NCBI GenBank assembly: GCA_964544055.1 | Contig: CAZJAA010000006.1 | Coordinates: 22,888-86,887 of the forward strand | From: SIG299 sp964544055 | Lineage (GTDB): Bacteria > Bacillota > Clostridia > Lachnospirales > Lachnospiraceae | DNA: 64,000 nt | Direction of reading: 5' to 3' | Part shown: positions 25,051-33,612 of the stretch, piece after piece | Layout of the letters: every line of letters begins with the position of its first letter | How positions within the stretch are numbered: the stretch's first letter is position 1 | Notes under the pieces: model-generated | What the model was told of the DNA's origin: nothing | The model's database searches: none | What the model saw: only the letters and a program-made list of their open reading frames with translations | Made by a program: the position numbers and the translations under genes

Positions 25051-26004
25051 ATGGGGAAAAGAAATGTGATTACAAAGCAATATATCAAAGAAAATTCAAG
25101 ATTTGCTGATTTGTGCAATTTTTATCTGTATGATGGAAAGGCAGTAATAAAGCCGGACAACTTATCTGAGCTGGATGTGACGGAGCTCGCCCTGCCAAAA
25201 GGGATGGGTGGCACGCTTGCTGTGGAAAAGGTGCGCGATATTTTAAAATCCTGTTGTCTTAAAGTGTCAGATGGTGTTATGTATCTGATTATCGGAATTG
25301 AAAATCAGACAGACATTCATTATGCAATGGTAATCCGTAATATGCTTTATGATGCGTTGAATTACACGTCACAGGTTAGTGAATATTCTAGAAAACATAA
25401 AAGAGCTAAGGATCTTGCAGGTGATGAATTTCTTTCCGGTTTCGGAAGGGAAGATAAATTACTTCCGATTATTACATTAACTGTTTTTTGGAATTCGGGC
25501 AAATGGGATGGAGCCAGATCTCTGCATGATATGCTGCTGGTAAAAGACCGAAGGTTGTTAGCGTTTGTGCCGGACTATAAACTTAATCTGATTATTCCGG
25601 AAGAAATAGCGGATTTTGATAAATTTCAGACCGAGCTTGGTTCAGTGTTGGAATTTATTTGTTGTGCAGACAGCGGAAAGAAAATGAAACAGGTGTTGCA
25701 AAAACGCAATAAGGAGCTAAAAGAGCTAAGTGAAGAAGCAATGTTGCTGCTCAATACCTGTGTAGACACAAACTTAAAAATAGTAGCCGGGAAAGGGGCG
25801 GATGAGAACGTGTGTAAAGCAATAGAGGAATTGGTTGCGGAAGGAAAAGCAGAAGGAAAAGCAGAAGGCGCAATACAAATGCTTTTTCGTCTGGTGAGTG
25901 AGGGCTTGCTCAGTCTGTCTGCTGCTGCCGTACAGGCTAATATGACAGAGGAAGAATTTGAAGCACAGCTTCATACAGCAGTGGAGAAGAAAAATGTTAA
26001 TTAG
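25051..26004 (+). CDS. Rpn-family PD-(D/E)XK nuclease / transposase-like protein
   Basis: A 317-aa protein of the Rpn (recombination-promoting nuclease, formerly transposase_31) type. The core LIIGIENQTDIHYAMVIRNM (about 86-105) carries the E-x-Q part of the PD-(D/E)XK fold, followed by YDALNYTSQV and ITLTVFWNSGKWDGARSLHDM. A lysine/glutamate repeat (EGKAEGKAEGA) near residue 272 precedes a C-terminal helical tail. Rpn proteins act as DNA endonucleases linked to recA-independent recombination, and some behave as toxins. The start at 25051 follows AAAGAGGG. Its stop overlaps the next gene by 11 bp. Confidence 0.78.
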   Translation: MGKRNVITKQYIKENSRFADLCNFYLYDGKAVIKPDNLSELDVTELALPKGMGGTLAVEKVRDILKSCCLKVSDGVMYLIIGIENQTDIHYAMVIRNMLYDALNYTSQVSEYSRKHKRAKDLAGDEFLSGFGREDKLLPIITLTVFWNSGKWDGARSLHDMLLVKDRRLLAFVPDYKLNLIIPEEIADFDKFQTELGSVLEFICCADSGKKMKQVLQKRNKELKELSEEAMLLLNTCVDTNLKIVAGKGADENVCKAIEELVAEGKAEGKAEGAIQMLFRLVSEGLLSLSAAAVQANMTEEEFEAQLHTAVEKKNVN

Positions 26005-26347
26005 CGAACGCATCTATAAATACATGGAAGAACGTGGCATGTCACAAATCGAATTTGCCAACAAGACAGGAATCTCCCAAAGCACTATTAGTGATTGGCG
26101 GCGCAAGGGAACCAATCCGTCCGCAGACAAAATTCTTTTGATTTGCGACGTACTTGGCGTTTCGCCTTATGAACTGCTGGCGGGCACGGATAATAACAAA
26201 TACAAAGAATACCATCAACCGGATTACATGGTTGTGGATAAGCAATCCAGAGAATATGAATTAATTGAATTATACCAGAAGCTTGATGTGGCTGCACAGC
26301 GGCGGCTGGAAGGATATATCAGGGCATTGAGCGATATGCTGCAGTAG
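25994..26347 (+). CDS. XRE-family helix-turn-helix regulator
   Basis: A 117-aa protein with a Cro/CI-type HTH (MSQIEFANKTGISQSTISDW, about residues 15-34, then NPSADKILLICDVLGVSPYELL) and a C-terminal dimerisation-like helix (IELYQKLDVAAQRRLEGYI). Its ATG lies inside the 3' end of the Rpn gene (11-bp overlap), so the two are translated together. It probably represses the pair or a neighbouring gene; the target is unknown. Confidence 0.82.
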   Translation: MLISERIYKYMEERGMSQIEFANKTGISQSTISDWRRKGTNPSADKILLICDVLGVSPYELLAGTDNNKYKEYHQPDYMVVDKQSREYELIELYQKLDVAAQRRLEGYIRALSDMLQ

Positions 26348-26532
26348 TTCGGGGCAAGGAAAAAGTACCGGGCAGAACTTTCTGAAATTGCCTTTGTTAT
26401 ATTTTGTTATAAAATGATAAGTAAATCTTATCAATGAAATTAATATTTTCAAACAAAACAGGGATAGGAAATCCGAAAGATTTATGTTAGAATGAAGTCA
26501 AAAGAGTAAACTCACACTTAAGGAGGATTATC

Positions 26533-27558
26533 ATGGATTACAAAAAAGCCGGAGTTGATATTGAAGCAGGTTATAAGGCAGTAGAGCTGATGAAAAAGCA
26601 TGTGCAGGGAACAATGAGAAGCGAGGTTTTAAACGGTCTCGGAGGTTTTTCAGGTGCTTTTTCCCTTACTCCTTTTATGAACATGAAAAAACCAACTCTG
26701 CTGTCTGGAACAGACGGTGTTGGAACAAAGTTAAAGCTTGCTTTTCTTATGGACAAGCATGATACCATCGGTATCGACTGTGTTGCCATGTGCGTAAATG
26801 ACGTAGCATGTGCAGGCGGTGAGCCGTTATTCTTCCTTGATTATATTGCCTGCGGCAAAAATGTTCCGGAAAAGATTGCTACCATTGTCAGCGGTGTGGC
26901 AGAGGGCTGTAAGCAGGCAGGGGCTGCGTTAATCGGTGGTGAAACCGCAGAAATGCCGGGCTTTTATCCGGAAGAGGAATATGATCTTGCCGGTTTTGCA
27001 GTAGGCATTGTGGATCAGGATGAAATGATTACCGGTGCTGATTTAAAAGCAGGTGATGTGTTGGTCGGCATTGCATCCTCCGGTATCCACAGCAATGGCT
27101 ATTCTCTGGTTCGTAAGGTATTCCCAATGGAGAGAAAGGCATTAGAGGTTTACCATGAGTGTCTTGGAAAAACACTTGGCGAAGCACTTCTTACTCCAAC
27201 AAAAATTTATGTAAAGGCACTGTCTGCTTTAAAAACAGGTGGTGTTACGGTAAAGGCCTGCAGCCACATTACCGGTGGCGGCTTTTATGAAAACATTCCG
27301 AGAATGTTAAAGGACGGCGTTCATGCCGTAGTAAATAAGCAGAGCTATGAAGTTCCTGCCCTGTTTCAGATGCTTGCAAAAGATGGCGGTATCGAGGAGC
27401 AGATGATGTACAACACCTACAACATGGGTCTTGGCATGATTGTTGCTGTGGATAAGGCGCAGGCTGACAAGGCAGTAGCACTTCTTACGGCAGCAGGTGA
27501 AACTGCATACCTGATTGGTGAGGTCAAAGCGGGCGAAAAGGGTGTAACCGTATGTTAA
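26533..27558 (+). CDS. purM: Phosphoribosylformylglycinamidine cyclo-ligase
   Basis: A 341-aa AIR synthetase, the fifth step of purine synthesis, closing the imidazole ring with ATP. Family motifs are visible: LSGTDGVGTKLKLAF, IGIDCVAMCVNDV, GGETAEMPGFY and VGIASSGIHSNGYSLVR. The start follows AAGGAGG. It overlaps purN by 7 bp, and the order purM-purN-purD indicates one operon. No purine riboswitch or clear PurR box was recognised in the 185-bp leader. Confidence 0.97.
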   Translation: MDYKKAGVDIEAGYKAVELMKKHVQGTMRSEVLNGLGGFSGAFSLTPFMNMKKPTLLSGTDGVGTKLKLAFLMDKHDTIGIDCVAMCVNDVACAGGEPLFFLDYIACGKNVPEKIATIVSGVAEGCKQAGAALIGGETAEMPGFYPEEEYDLAGFAVGIVDQDEMITGADLKAGDVLVGIASSGIHSNGYSLVRKVFPMERKALEVYHECLGKTLGEALLTPTKIYVKALSALKTGGVTVKACSHITGGGFYENIPRMLKDGVHAVVNKQSYEVPALFQMLAKDGGIEEQMMYNTYNMGLGMIVAVDKAQADKAVALLTAAGETAYLIGEVKAGEKGVTVC

Positions 27559-28193
27559 ATATTGTTGTTTTAGTTAGTGGAGGCGGCACAAACCTTCAGG
27601 CGATTATGGACAAAATTGCGGATGGTACCGTAACCAATACAAAGATTGCAGCGGTTATCAGCAACAATGTGAATGCTTTTGCACTGGAGCGTGCAAAAAC
27701 TGCCCAAATTCCCGCCGAGTGCATTTCTCCGAAGCAGTTTGAAACAAGAGAAGCCTTTAATGAAGCACTGCTTGCCGGTGTAAAAAAATATCATCCGGAT
27801 TTAGTGGTTCTTGCTGGCTTCCTGGTGATTATTCCTCCGGCACTGATTGCCGAGTACCGGAACCGTTTAATCAATATTCATCCATCTTTAATTCCGTCGT
27901 TTTGCGGAACCGGCTATTACGGACTTAAGGTACATGAGGCAGTGCTTGCCCGTGGAAACAAAGTAACCGGAGCTACGGTACATTTTGTGGATGAAGGAAC
28001 GGACACCGGTCCGATTTTACTTCAGAAAGCGGTTTGCGTGAAGCAGGGGGATACTCCTGAAACTTTGCAGAAGCGTGTCATGGTGGAAGCGGAATGGAAA
28101 ATTCTTCCCGAAGCCATTGATGCAATTGCAAACGGAAGGGTAGTTATGGAAGATAACAAAGCATGGATTACAGAAAAACATATGGCACAATAA
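27552..28193 (+). CDS. purN: Phosphoribosylglycinamide formyltransferase
   Basis: A 213-aa enzyme transferring formyl from 10-formyl-THF to GAR. Motifs are VLVSGGGTNLQAIMD, the LVVLAGFLVIIPPALI loop, INIHPSLIPSF with the catalytic Asn-x-His, and GATVHFVDEGTDTGPIL with the catalytic Asp. Translation is coupled to purM by a 7-bp overlap. Confidence 0.96.
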   Translation: MLNIVVLVSGGGTNLQAIMDKIADGTVTNTKIAAVISNNVNAFALERAKTAQIPAECISPKQFETREAFNEALLAGVKKYHPDLVVLAGFLVIIPPALIAEYRNRLINIHPSLIPSFCGTGYYGLKVHEAVLARGNKVTGATVHFVDEGTDTGPILLQKAVCVKQGDTPETLQKRVMVEAEWKILPEAIDAIANGRVVMEDNKAWITEKHMAQ

Positions 28194-28271
28194 ACCTTGC
28201 AGGAACAAGATAGCAATGAACAGGAACAGTATGAGGACAGGGAACGGAAAGGTTCCGGAATGGAGAATTGC

Positions 28272-29543
28272 ATGAAAGTATTCGTAGTTGGAAGCGGCGG
28301 CAGAGAGCATGCGATCTGCTGGAAAATAGCGCAGAGCAAAAAGGTAGACAAAATTTACTGTGCACCGGGCAACGCCGGCATTGCAGAATATGCCGAGTGT
28401 GTAAATATCGGTGCTATGGAGCTGGAAAAACTGGCTGATTTTGCAGAAGAAAAGGAAATTGATTTAACGGTTGTCGGAATGGATGACCCGTTGGTTGCCG
28501 GAATTGTAGATGTGTTTGAAGCAAGAGGTCTGCGCATTTTTGGACCAAGAAAAAACGCTGCTATTTTAGAGGGTTCCAAGGCGTTTTCCAAGGACTTAAT
28601 GAAAAAATACCATATTCCGACCGCAGCGTATGAAGTGTTTCATTCGCCGGAAGCAGCACTTGCATATCTGGAAACAGCAAAGTTTCCGATTGTTTTGAAG
28701 GCAGATGGTCTTGCACTTGGCAAGGGTGTTTTAATTTGCAACACACTGGAGGAAGCAAAAGCAGGTGTAAAATCCTTAATGACAGACCGACAGTTTGGTT
28801 CTGCCGGGGATTGCATTGTCATTGAAGAGTTTATGACCGGACGGGAAGTTTCGGTGTTGTCTTTTGTAGATGGAAAAACAATTCGCATTATGACAAGTGC
28901 TCAGGATCATAAGCGTGCAAAAGACGGAGACCAGGGTCTGAATACCGGTGGCATGGGAACTTTTTCTCCAAGTCCTTTTTATACGAAGGAAGTGGACGAG
29001 TTCTGCAAAAAGTATATTTATCAGGCAACGGTGGATGCTATGGCTGCAGAAGGCAGGGAATTTAAAGGCATCATTTTCTTCGGACTGATGCTGACTCCGG
29101 ACGGCCCTCGCGTATTAGAGTATAATGCCCGCTTTGGTGATCCGGAAACTCAGGTAGTGCTTCCTCGTATGAACAACGATATTGTGGAAGTGTTTGAAGC
29201 CTGCGTGGATGGTACATTAGACCAGATTGAGCTGCAGTTTGCCGACAATGCGGCAGTCTGCGTGGTACTAGCCTCTGACGGTTATCCGGAAAAATACGAA
29301 AAGGGATTTGAAATTACCGGTTTTGACAACTTTAAACAAAAGGATGGTTACTATGTATTCCATGCCGGAACTAAGTTCAGTGATGGAAAAATTGTAACAA
29401 ATGGCGGACGTGTTCTTGGGGTTACGGCACTTGGCAGTGATTTAAAAGAAGCAAGGAAAAATGCGTATGCCGCTACGGAGTGGATTTCTTTTGCCAATAA
29501 ATACAAGAGAAATGATATTGGCAAGGCGATTGATGAGGCATAG
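28272..29543 (+). CDS. purD: Phosphoribosylamine-glycine ligase
   Basis: A 423-aa GAR synthetase with ATP-grasp fold. The N-terminus MKVFVVGSGGREHAICWKI fixes the start at 28272, with a GGAG site six bases before it; in-frame starts upstream lack family similarity. ATP-grasp elements include PIVLKADGLALGKGV, TGGMGTFSPSPF and LEYNARFGDPETQVVLPR. It is the last gene of the purMND operon, and a strong terminator follows. The bases just before the ribosome site (TTCCGGAATGGAGA) match the 3' end of the structured leader at 39,729-39,846. Confidence 0.96.
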   Translation: MKVFVVGSGGREHAICWKIAQSKKVDKIYCAPGNAGIAEYAECVNIGAMELEKLADFAEEKEIDLTVVGMDDPLVAGIVDVFEARGLRIFGPRKNAAILEGSKAFSKDLMKKYHIPTAAYEVFHSPEAALAYLETAKFPIVLKADGLALGKGVLICNTLEEAKAGVKSLMTDRQFGSAGDCIVIEEFMTGREVSVLSFVDGKTIRIMTSAQDHKRAKDGDQGLNTGGMGTFSPSPFYTKEVDEFCKKYIYQATVDAMAAEGREFKGIIFFGLMLTPDGPRVLEYNARFGDPETQVVLPRMNNDIVEVFEACVDGTLDQIELQFADNAAVCVVLASDGYPEKYEKGFEITGFDNFKQKDGYYVFHAGTKFSDGKIVTNGGRVLGVTALGSDLKEARKNAYAATEWISFANKYKRNDIGKAIDEA

Positions 29544-29582
29544 GAAGTCTGTTCAAAAACCATATGAAATTAGGAATCGATG

Positions 29583-29629
29583 GCTTTCCAGATGTCGGAT
29601 AAAAGCTCCGACATCTGGAAAGCTTTTTT
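29583..29629 (+). terminator. Terminator of the purMND operon
   Basis: GCTTTCCAGATGTCGGA and TCCGACATCTGGAAAGC form a perfect 17-bp stem followed by six T. Confidence 0.93.
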
Positions 29630-29770
29630 CTTGTTATTACAAGAACATGCTAATGCTGGATAAAATTTCCACGGGATTTTGCGGAAAACACAAAATTTGT
29701 ACAAAAAAATGCCACATCTCTGCCATAACTCTTTCTTATTATTGCATTATGTGATATACTGCATATAAGG

Positions 29771-29857
29771 GTGAAATTTACCCCTGATACAACGTGGCGA
29801 AAATTTTAAGCTTTTTTCCTGAAAGAAATCGAAGCTTGCTTAAAATGCTTGCCGTCA
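29771..29857 (+). promoter_or_regulatory. Structured 5' leader of the glucosaminidase gene
   Basis: A GGGT/ACCC dyad (29769-29784) is followed by a long hairpin: GGC, then ATTTTAAGC (29803-29811) pairing with GCTTAAAAT (29838-29846), then GCC. A likely -10 TATACT lies just upstream at about 29754. Riboswitches often control wall hydrolases, but the conserved ydaO or c-di-GMP motifs were not found. The remainder of 29630-29897 has no gene. Confidence 0.35.
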
Positions 29858-29897
29858 AATTAGAAAAAGAGCGCCTCTGTGGCAGAATTGAGGAACA

Positions 29898-32800
29898 ATG
29901 AAAAGAGAAAACAATCATTCAAAAAAATACATCATAATGTTTATTGGCGTACTTTTATTTGTACTGTTTATTGGATTTGGGTTTCAGACCAACGCAAGTG
30001 CTGCGGTATCGGGTACTGTAACGGCAAGCACGTTGTTTGTGCGAACAGGTCCGTCTACAGAATATCCGAAAACAGAAGTAAACGGAAAAACCGTCTTTCT
30101 TTCCAGGGGAGACAGCGTGGCAATTTCTTATGGCAATAATGGATGGTATTATGTTACTGCCAGCTTTGAAGGAACCAAGGTTAATGGTTATGTCAGTGCT
30201 GCACATATTTTAACGACCAGCACAGTACCAACGGCTGCACCAAGCAAAACACCAACTCCTTCCCCTACAAGAAAACCAACGAATACGCCGACACCAACGA
30301 AAGCTGCAAATGCCGTAGTTACCAGCGGATTTCCAAGAAAAGGAACAGTGACGGCAGGCACATTAAATGTCCGTAACAATGCAGGCACGATTGGAACATC
30401 AATTATTGATAAGCTGTACAGAAATACTGTAGTTGAAATTCAGGCAGCAAAAAAAATTGACAGTGTTTACTGGTATCAGATTTCCTATGTTCAGAATAAC
30501 GAAACAAAAACAGGTTATGTCAGCAGCCAGTACATTGAACCGGCTTCGGCACCAACAGCAACACTGGCACCAACAGCAACACCAGTGCCAACAAAAGCAC
30601 CTTCCGGGGGCACCTCATCCGCAGGTGTATTAACGGAGGGCTTTCCCAGAACAGGAACCATTAATGCGGCAGGATTAAATGTCCGAACAGACGCCGGAAC
30701 GGAAAATGCGGTCGTGACTACCGTAAAATCCGGTGAGGCTGTTGTAGTCGAAAATGTAAAACAGGATTCCGAGGGAACCTACTGGTACAAGATTTCTTTT
30801 TATCAGGATGGTACCTCAAAAACGGGATATGTCAGCAGTAAATATGTGACGGTAGCTGCTCCGTCGGCAACACCGACTCCGACAGCAACCCCAACACCTG
30901 CCATTGCTTCCACAGAAGAAGTAGTAGCAGGAAGCTTCCCACGTACCGGAACTGTTATTGCAAGCAGTTTAAATGTCCGAAAAGGAGCAGGAACCTCCTA
31001 TGAGGCGGTAGCCTCTGTGACAAAAGCAACAAAGGTAACTGTCCTTTCTGCAAAAAAAGCATCCAAAGGGGAGTACTGGTATCAGATTTCCTTTACAAGA
31101 GGTGGTGTCAAGCAGACTGGTTATGTACACAGCAAATATGTTGAAGTGGATGCATTATTGCCAACAGAAGTACCAACTCCAACTCCAACGCCAACGCCAA
31201 CTCCGGCGCCATTGGTAAGCGTTACCCCAACCCCAATGCCAACAGAAAAGCCGATATCAGCTGAGGATGTTGTCAGCAGGGAAGAACTTGAAAATGAGGT
31301 TATTTTCTTTTATTATACAGCCTTGATTCAGTCGGGAAACGCTGTTCTTCGTCAGAATATGTCGGAAGAAGCAGATGTGCTTATGACACTTACGGAAAAC
31401 ACACCGGTTGTTGTAATTAGTCAGGGCATGGATGAAAATACAATATGGTATGGCGTGGCGGTAAAGAAAAACAACGAAGCAGTCTGTGGTTATCTGACCA
31501 GTGCGGAAGTCAGATTGGAAGTTTCGGAAGAAGCTTCGGCTGCCGCACAGATAGTAGAAGATAAGGTAAAAGTAAGAAACACTGCTTCTTCCAGCGGAAG
31601 TTATATAAGAACATCCGAAGGAAAGATTTTAAACCTGGAACTTGGTGATGTAGTCTGGATTCGAGGAGAAGTTACGGAGAGTAACACGAAGTGGTTTGAA
31701 ATTGTTCTGGAAAAATCCGGAATTATTTACGAGGGATATGTTCAGGAAGGACCGGTTTACTTACAGGAAACTATTGGTACTCCACCTGCAACTCCAACAG
31801 TAACCCCAACGCCGACGGCGACTCCAACAGTAACTCCAACGCCGACACCAAAGGAGACTCCCAGGCCGGTAGAATCCCCGGTAGCCACATCAACACCGAA
31901 GCCTTCTCCAACTTCAAAGCCTTATTCTACAATGTATCGTGTGGAGGATGGTGATTATCCAGTAGGAGAACCTGGAAAGGCAACAGGCTACGGCTGTACA
32001 AAAAATGAATTTAACCGTATTCTGACTCTGTATAAAACACCTGTTATGCCATTTGAACTGGTAAAGGACGAAAACAATCGTTTTATAGATTTATATGGGG
32101 AGGAAGAACTGATTTTATATGAAAAGTACATCGACAGCAGCAATAATATTTACCGGCACGTCGGCGTTCTTTACAATGGGGAAATGTACTATGGCTATAT
32201 TGAAAATGCATGGATAACCCAGTTCCCATCAAACTATGCTCCGGGCTCTTATAACGGAGAACTGTATCCATCCGGTGATGTTATGTATGAAGGAGTGGAT
32301 TTTGAAGATTACCTGGATCAGCAGGGCTTTCCGGAAAGCTATAAATCCCTGCTTCGTGAGCTTCATGAAGCGTATCCGAACTGGGTATTTGAAGCATACC
32401 ATACCGGACTTGATTGGGAAACCGTGATTGCGGAAGAAAGCATCGCAGGAAAAAATCTGTTGTCGAACAGCAACAGTATTGAATGGAAATCATTAGAAAC
32501 TGGTGCGTATGACTGGAGTACAGACAAGTTTATTGTATATGATGGCTCCACCTGGGTAACGGCATCCAAAGAAGCCATTGCTTACTACATGGATCCGCGT
32601 AACTTCCTGAATGCAACCAACATTTTTATGTTTGAAGTACTTCGCTATGCTTCCTCATATCAGGATGAAGCCGGTGTAGAAAGTATTTTAAGCAATACAC
32701 CGTTCCAATACCAGTATTACACCTACACAGACGAATACGGAAATACCAGTACTTTAAGCTACGCACAGACGTTTATTGCAGCGGCAGAGTATTCCGGCGT

Positions 32801-33590
32801 CAGTCCGTATCATCTGGCAGCGCGTGTAAAGCAGGAGGTTGTGACAAGTGCCACAACAGCAAGCAACAGTGTGTCCGGTACAGTAGCGGGCTATGAAAAT
32901 CTGTACAATTTCTATAATATTGGTGCCTACCATTCTACCGTAGCGGGTGGTGCTATTATTAATGGCTTGAAATATGCCAAAAATGGTGCGAGCAACAGTG
33001 ATGAATTAAATGACGCATCGCTGATTCCATGGACAAATCCGTACAATGCTATTGTAGGTGGAGCATACATCCTTGGAACAAATTATATTAATCGAGGCCA
33101 GGATACCATATATCTTCAGAAATTTAATGTAACGGAAAATTCCACATACTATCATCAGTATATGGCAAATGTAGTGGCTCCGTATTCCGAATCGAGAAAA
33201 ACAGCCAGTGCGTATACCAACATGGAAAGCCTGCCAATCGTATTTTCCATTCCGGTTTATACCAATATGCCGGAAGAGCCTGCGGCAGAACCGGAAAAAG
33301 CATTAAATCCAAACAACTGGTTAAAGAGTCTTGAGGTTTATGATGCCAATGGAAACAGCCTGCAATTGACACCTACATTTAATCTGAAGACAGATCAGGT
33401 ATACTATTTGGTAGTGGATGCTGAATCCGAGCTTCTTCAGATAGAGGCTCAGGCAGTCAGCAGCAAAACAACGGTAATGAATACAGGATTCCATGGATTA
33501 GCTTACGGCTCCAACACCATTATGATAACGACCATGGCAGAAAACGGTGACATCAGGGATTATGTCATTATTGTTGTCAGACAGGAATAA
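29898..33590 (+). CDS. SH3-repeat cell-wall glucosaminidase with cadherin-like tail
   Basis: A 1230-aa exported wall protein. An N-terminal hydrophobic signal/anchor (residues 12-34) precedes four clear bacterial SH3 repeats (about 38-110, 147-212, 250-312 and 350-412; each has a LxVR-GA/GP turn and ends GYVSSxY). They are separated by Pro/Thr linkers such as TPTPSPTRKPTNTPTPT. Two more divergent SH3 units follow (about 470-530 and 550-620). The catalytic region (about 800-1110) has AAEYSGVSPYHLAARVKQEV and NLYNFYNIGAYHS, typical of N-acetylglucosaminidases with a probable catalytic Glu in VKQE. A cadherin-like sandwich (about 1135-1230) ends the protein. It probably trims peptidoglycan during growth or separation. 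Confidence 0.87.
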   Translation: MKRENNHSKKYIIMFIGVLLFVLFIGFGFQTNASAAVSGTVTASTLFVRTGPSTEYPKTEVNGKTVFLSRGDSVAISYGNNGWYYVTASFEGTKVNGYVSAAHILTTSTVPTAAPSKTPTPSPTRKPTNTPTPTKAANAVVTSGFPRKGTVTAGTLNVRNNAGTIGTSIIDKLYRNTVVEIQAAKKIDSVYWYQISYVQNNETKTGYVSSQYIEPASAPTATLAPTATPVPTKAPSGGTSSAGVLTEGFPRTGTINAAGLNVRTDAGTENAVVTTVKSGEAVVVENVKQDSEGTYWYKISFYQDGTSKTGYVSSKYVTVAAPSATPTPTATPTPAIASTEEVVAGSFPRTGTVIASSLNVRKGAGTSYEAVASVTKATKVTVLSAKKASKGEYWYQISFTRGGVKQTGYVHSKYVEVDALLPTEVPTPTPTPTPTPAPLVSVTPTPMPTEKPISAEDVVSREELENEVIFFYYTALIQSGNAVLRQNMSEEADVLMTLTENTPVVVISQGMDENTIWYGVAVKKNNEAVCGYLTSAEVRLEVSEEASAAAQIVEDKVKVRNTASSSGSYIRTSEGKILNLELGDVVWIRGEVTESNTKWFEIVLEKSGIIYEGYVQEGPVYLQETIGTPPATPTVTPTPTATPTVTPTPTPKETPRPVESPVATSTPKPSPTSKPYSTMYRVEDGDYPVGEPGKATGYGCTKNEFNRILTLYKTPVMPFELVKDENNRFIDLYGEEELILYEKYIDSSNNIYRHVGVLYNGEMYYGYIENAWITQFPSNYAPGSYNGELYPSGDVMYEGVDFEDYLDQQGFPESYKSLLRELHEAYPNWVFEAYHTGLDWETVIAEESIAGKNLLSNSNSIEWKSLETGAYDWSTDKFIVYDGSTWVTASKEAIAYYMDPRNFLNATNIFMFEVLRYASSYQDEAGVESILSNTPFQYQYYTYTDEYGNTSTLSYAQTFIAAAEYSGVSPYHLAARVKQEVVTSATTASNSVSGTVAGYENLYNFYNIGAYHSTVAGGAIINGLKYAKNGASNSDELNDASLIPWTNPYNAIVGGAYILGTNYINRGQDTIYLQKFNVTENSTYYHQYMANVVAPYSESRKTASAYTNMESLPIVFSIPVYTNMPEEPAAEPEKALNPNNWLKSLEVYDANGNSLQLTPTFNLKTDQVYYLVVDAESELLQIEAQAVSSKTTVMNTGFHGLAYGSNTIMITTMAENGDIRDYVIIVVRQE

Positions 33591-33612
33591 ATATTGGAAG
33601 GAAGCTTCTTTC

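Noticed and set aside
24861..25109. 82-aa open frame before the Rpn gene
   Set aside because: It overlaps the Rpn start in another frame, crosses an inverted repeat and has no ribosome site or recognisable composition.
26348..26532. Purine riboswitch before purM
   Set aside because: The leader lacks the conserved purine-aptamer loops; only an AT-rich region and a ribosome site are seen.
28194..28271. Third full copy of the structured leader before purD
   Set aside because: Only the last 14 bases match; the hairpins and loop are missing, so it is mentioned only as a possible remnant.
29771..29857. ydaO (c-di-AMP) or c-di-GMP riboswitch
   Set aside because: Hairpins are present, but the conserved sequence blocks of these classes were not found, so only a generic structured leader is reported.
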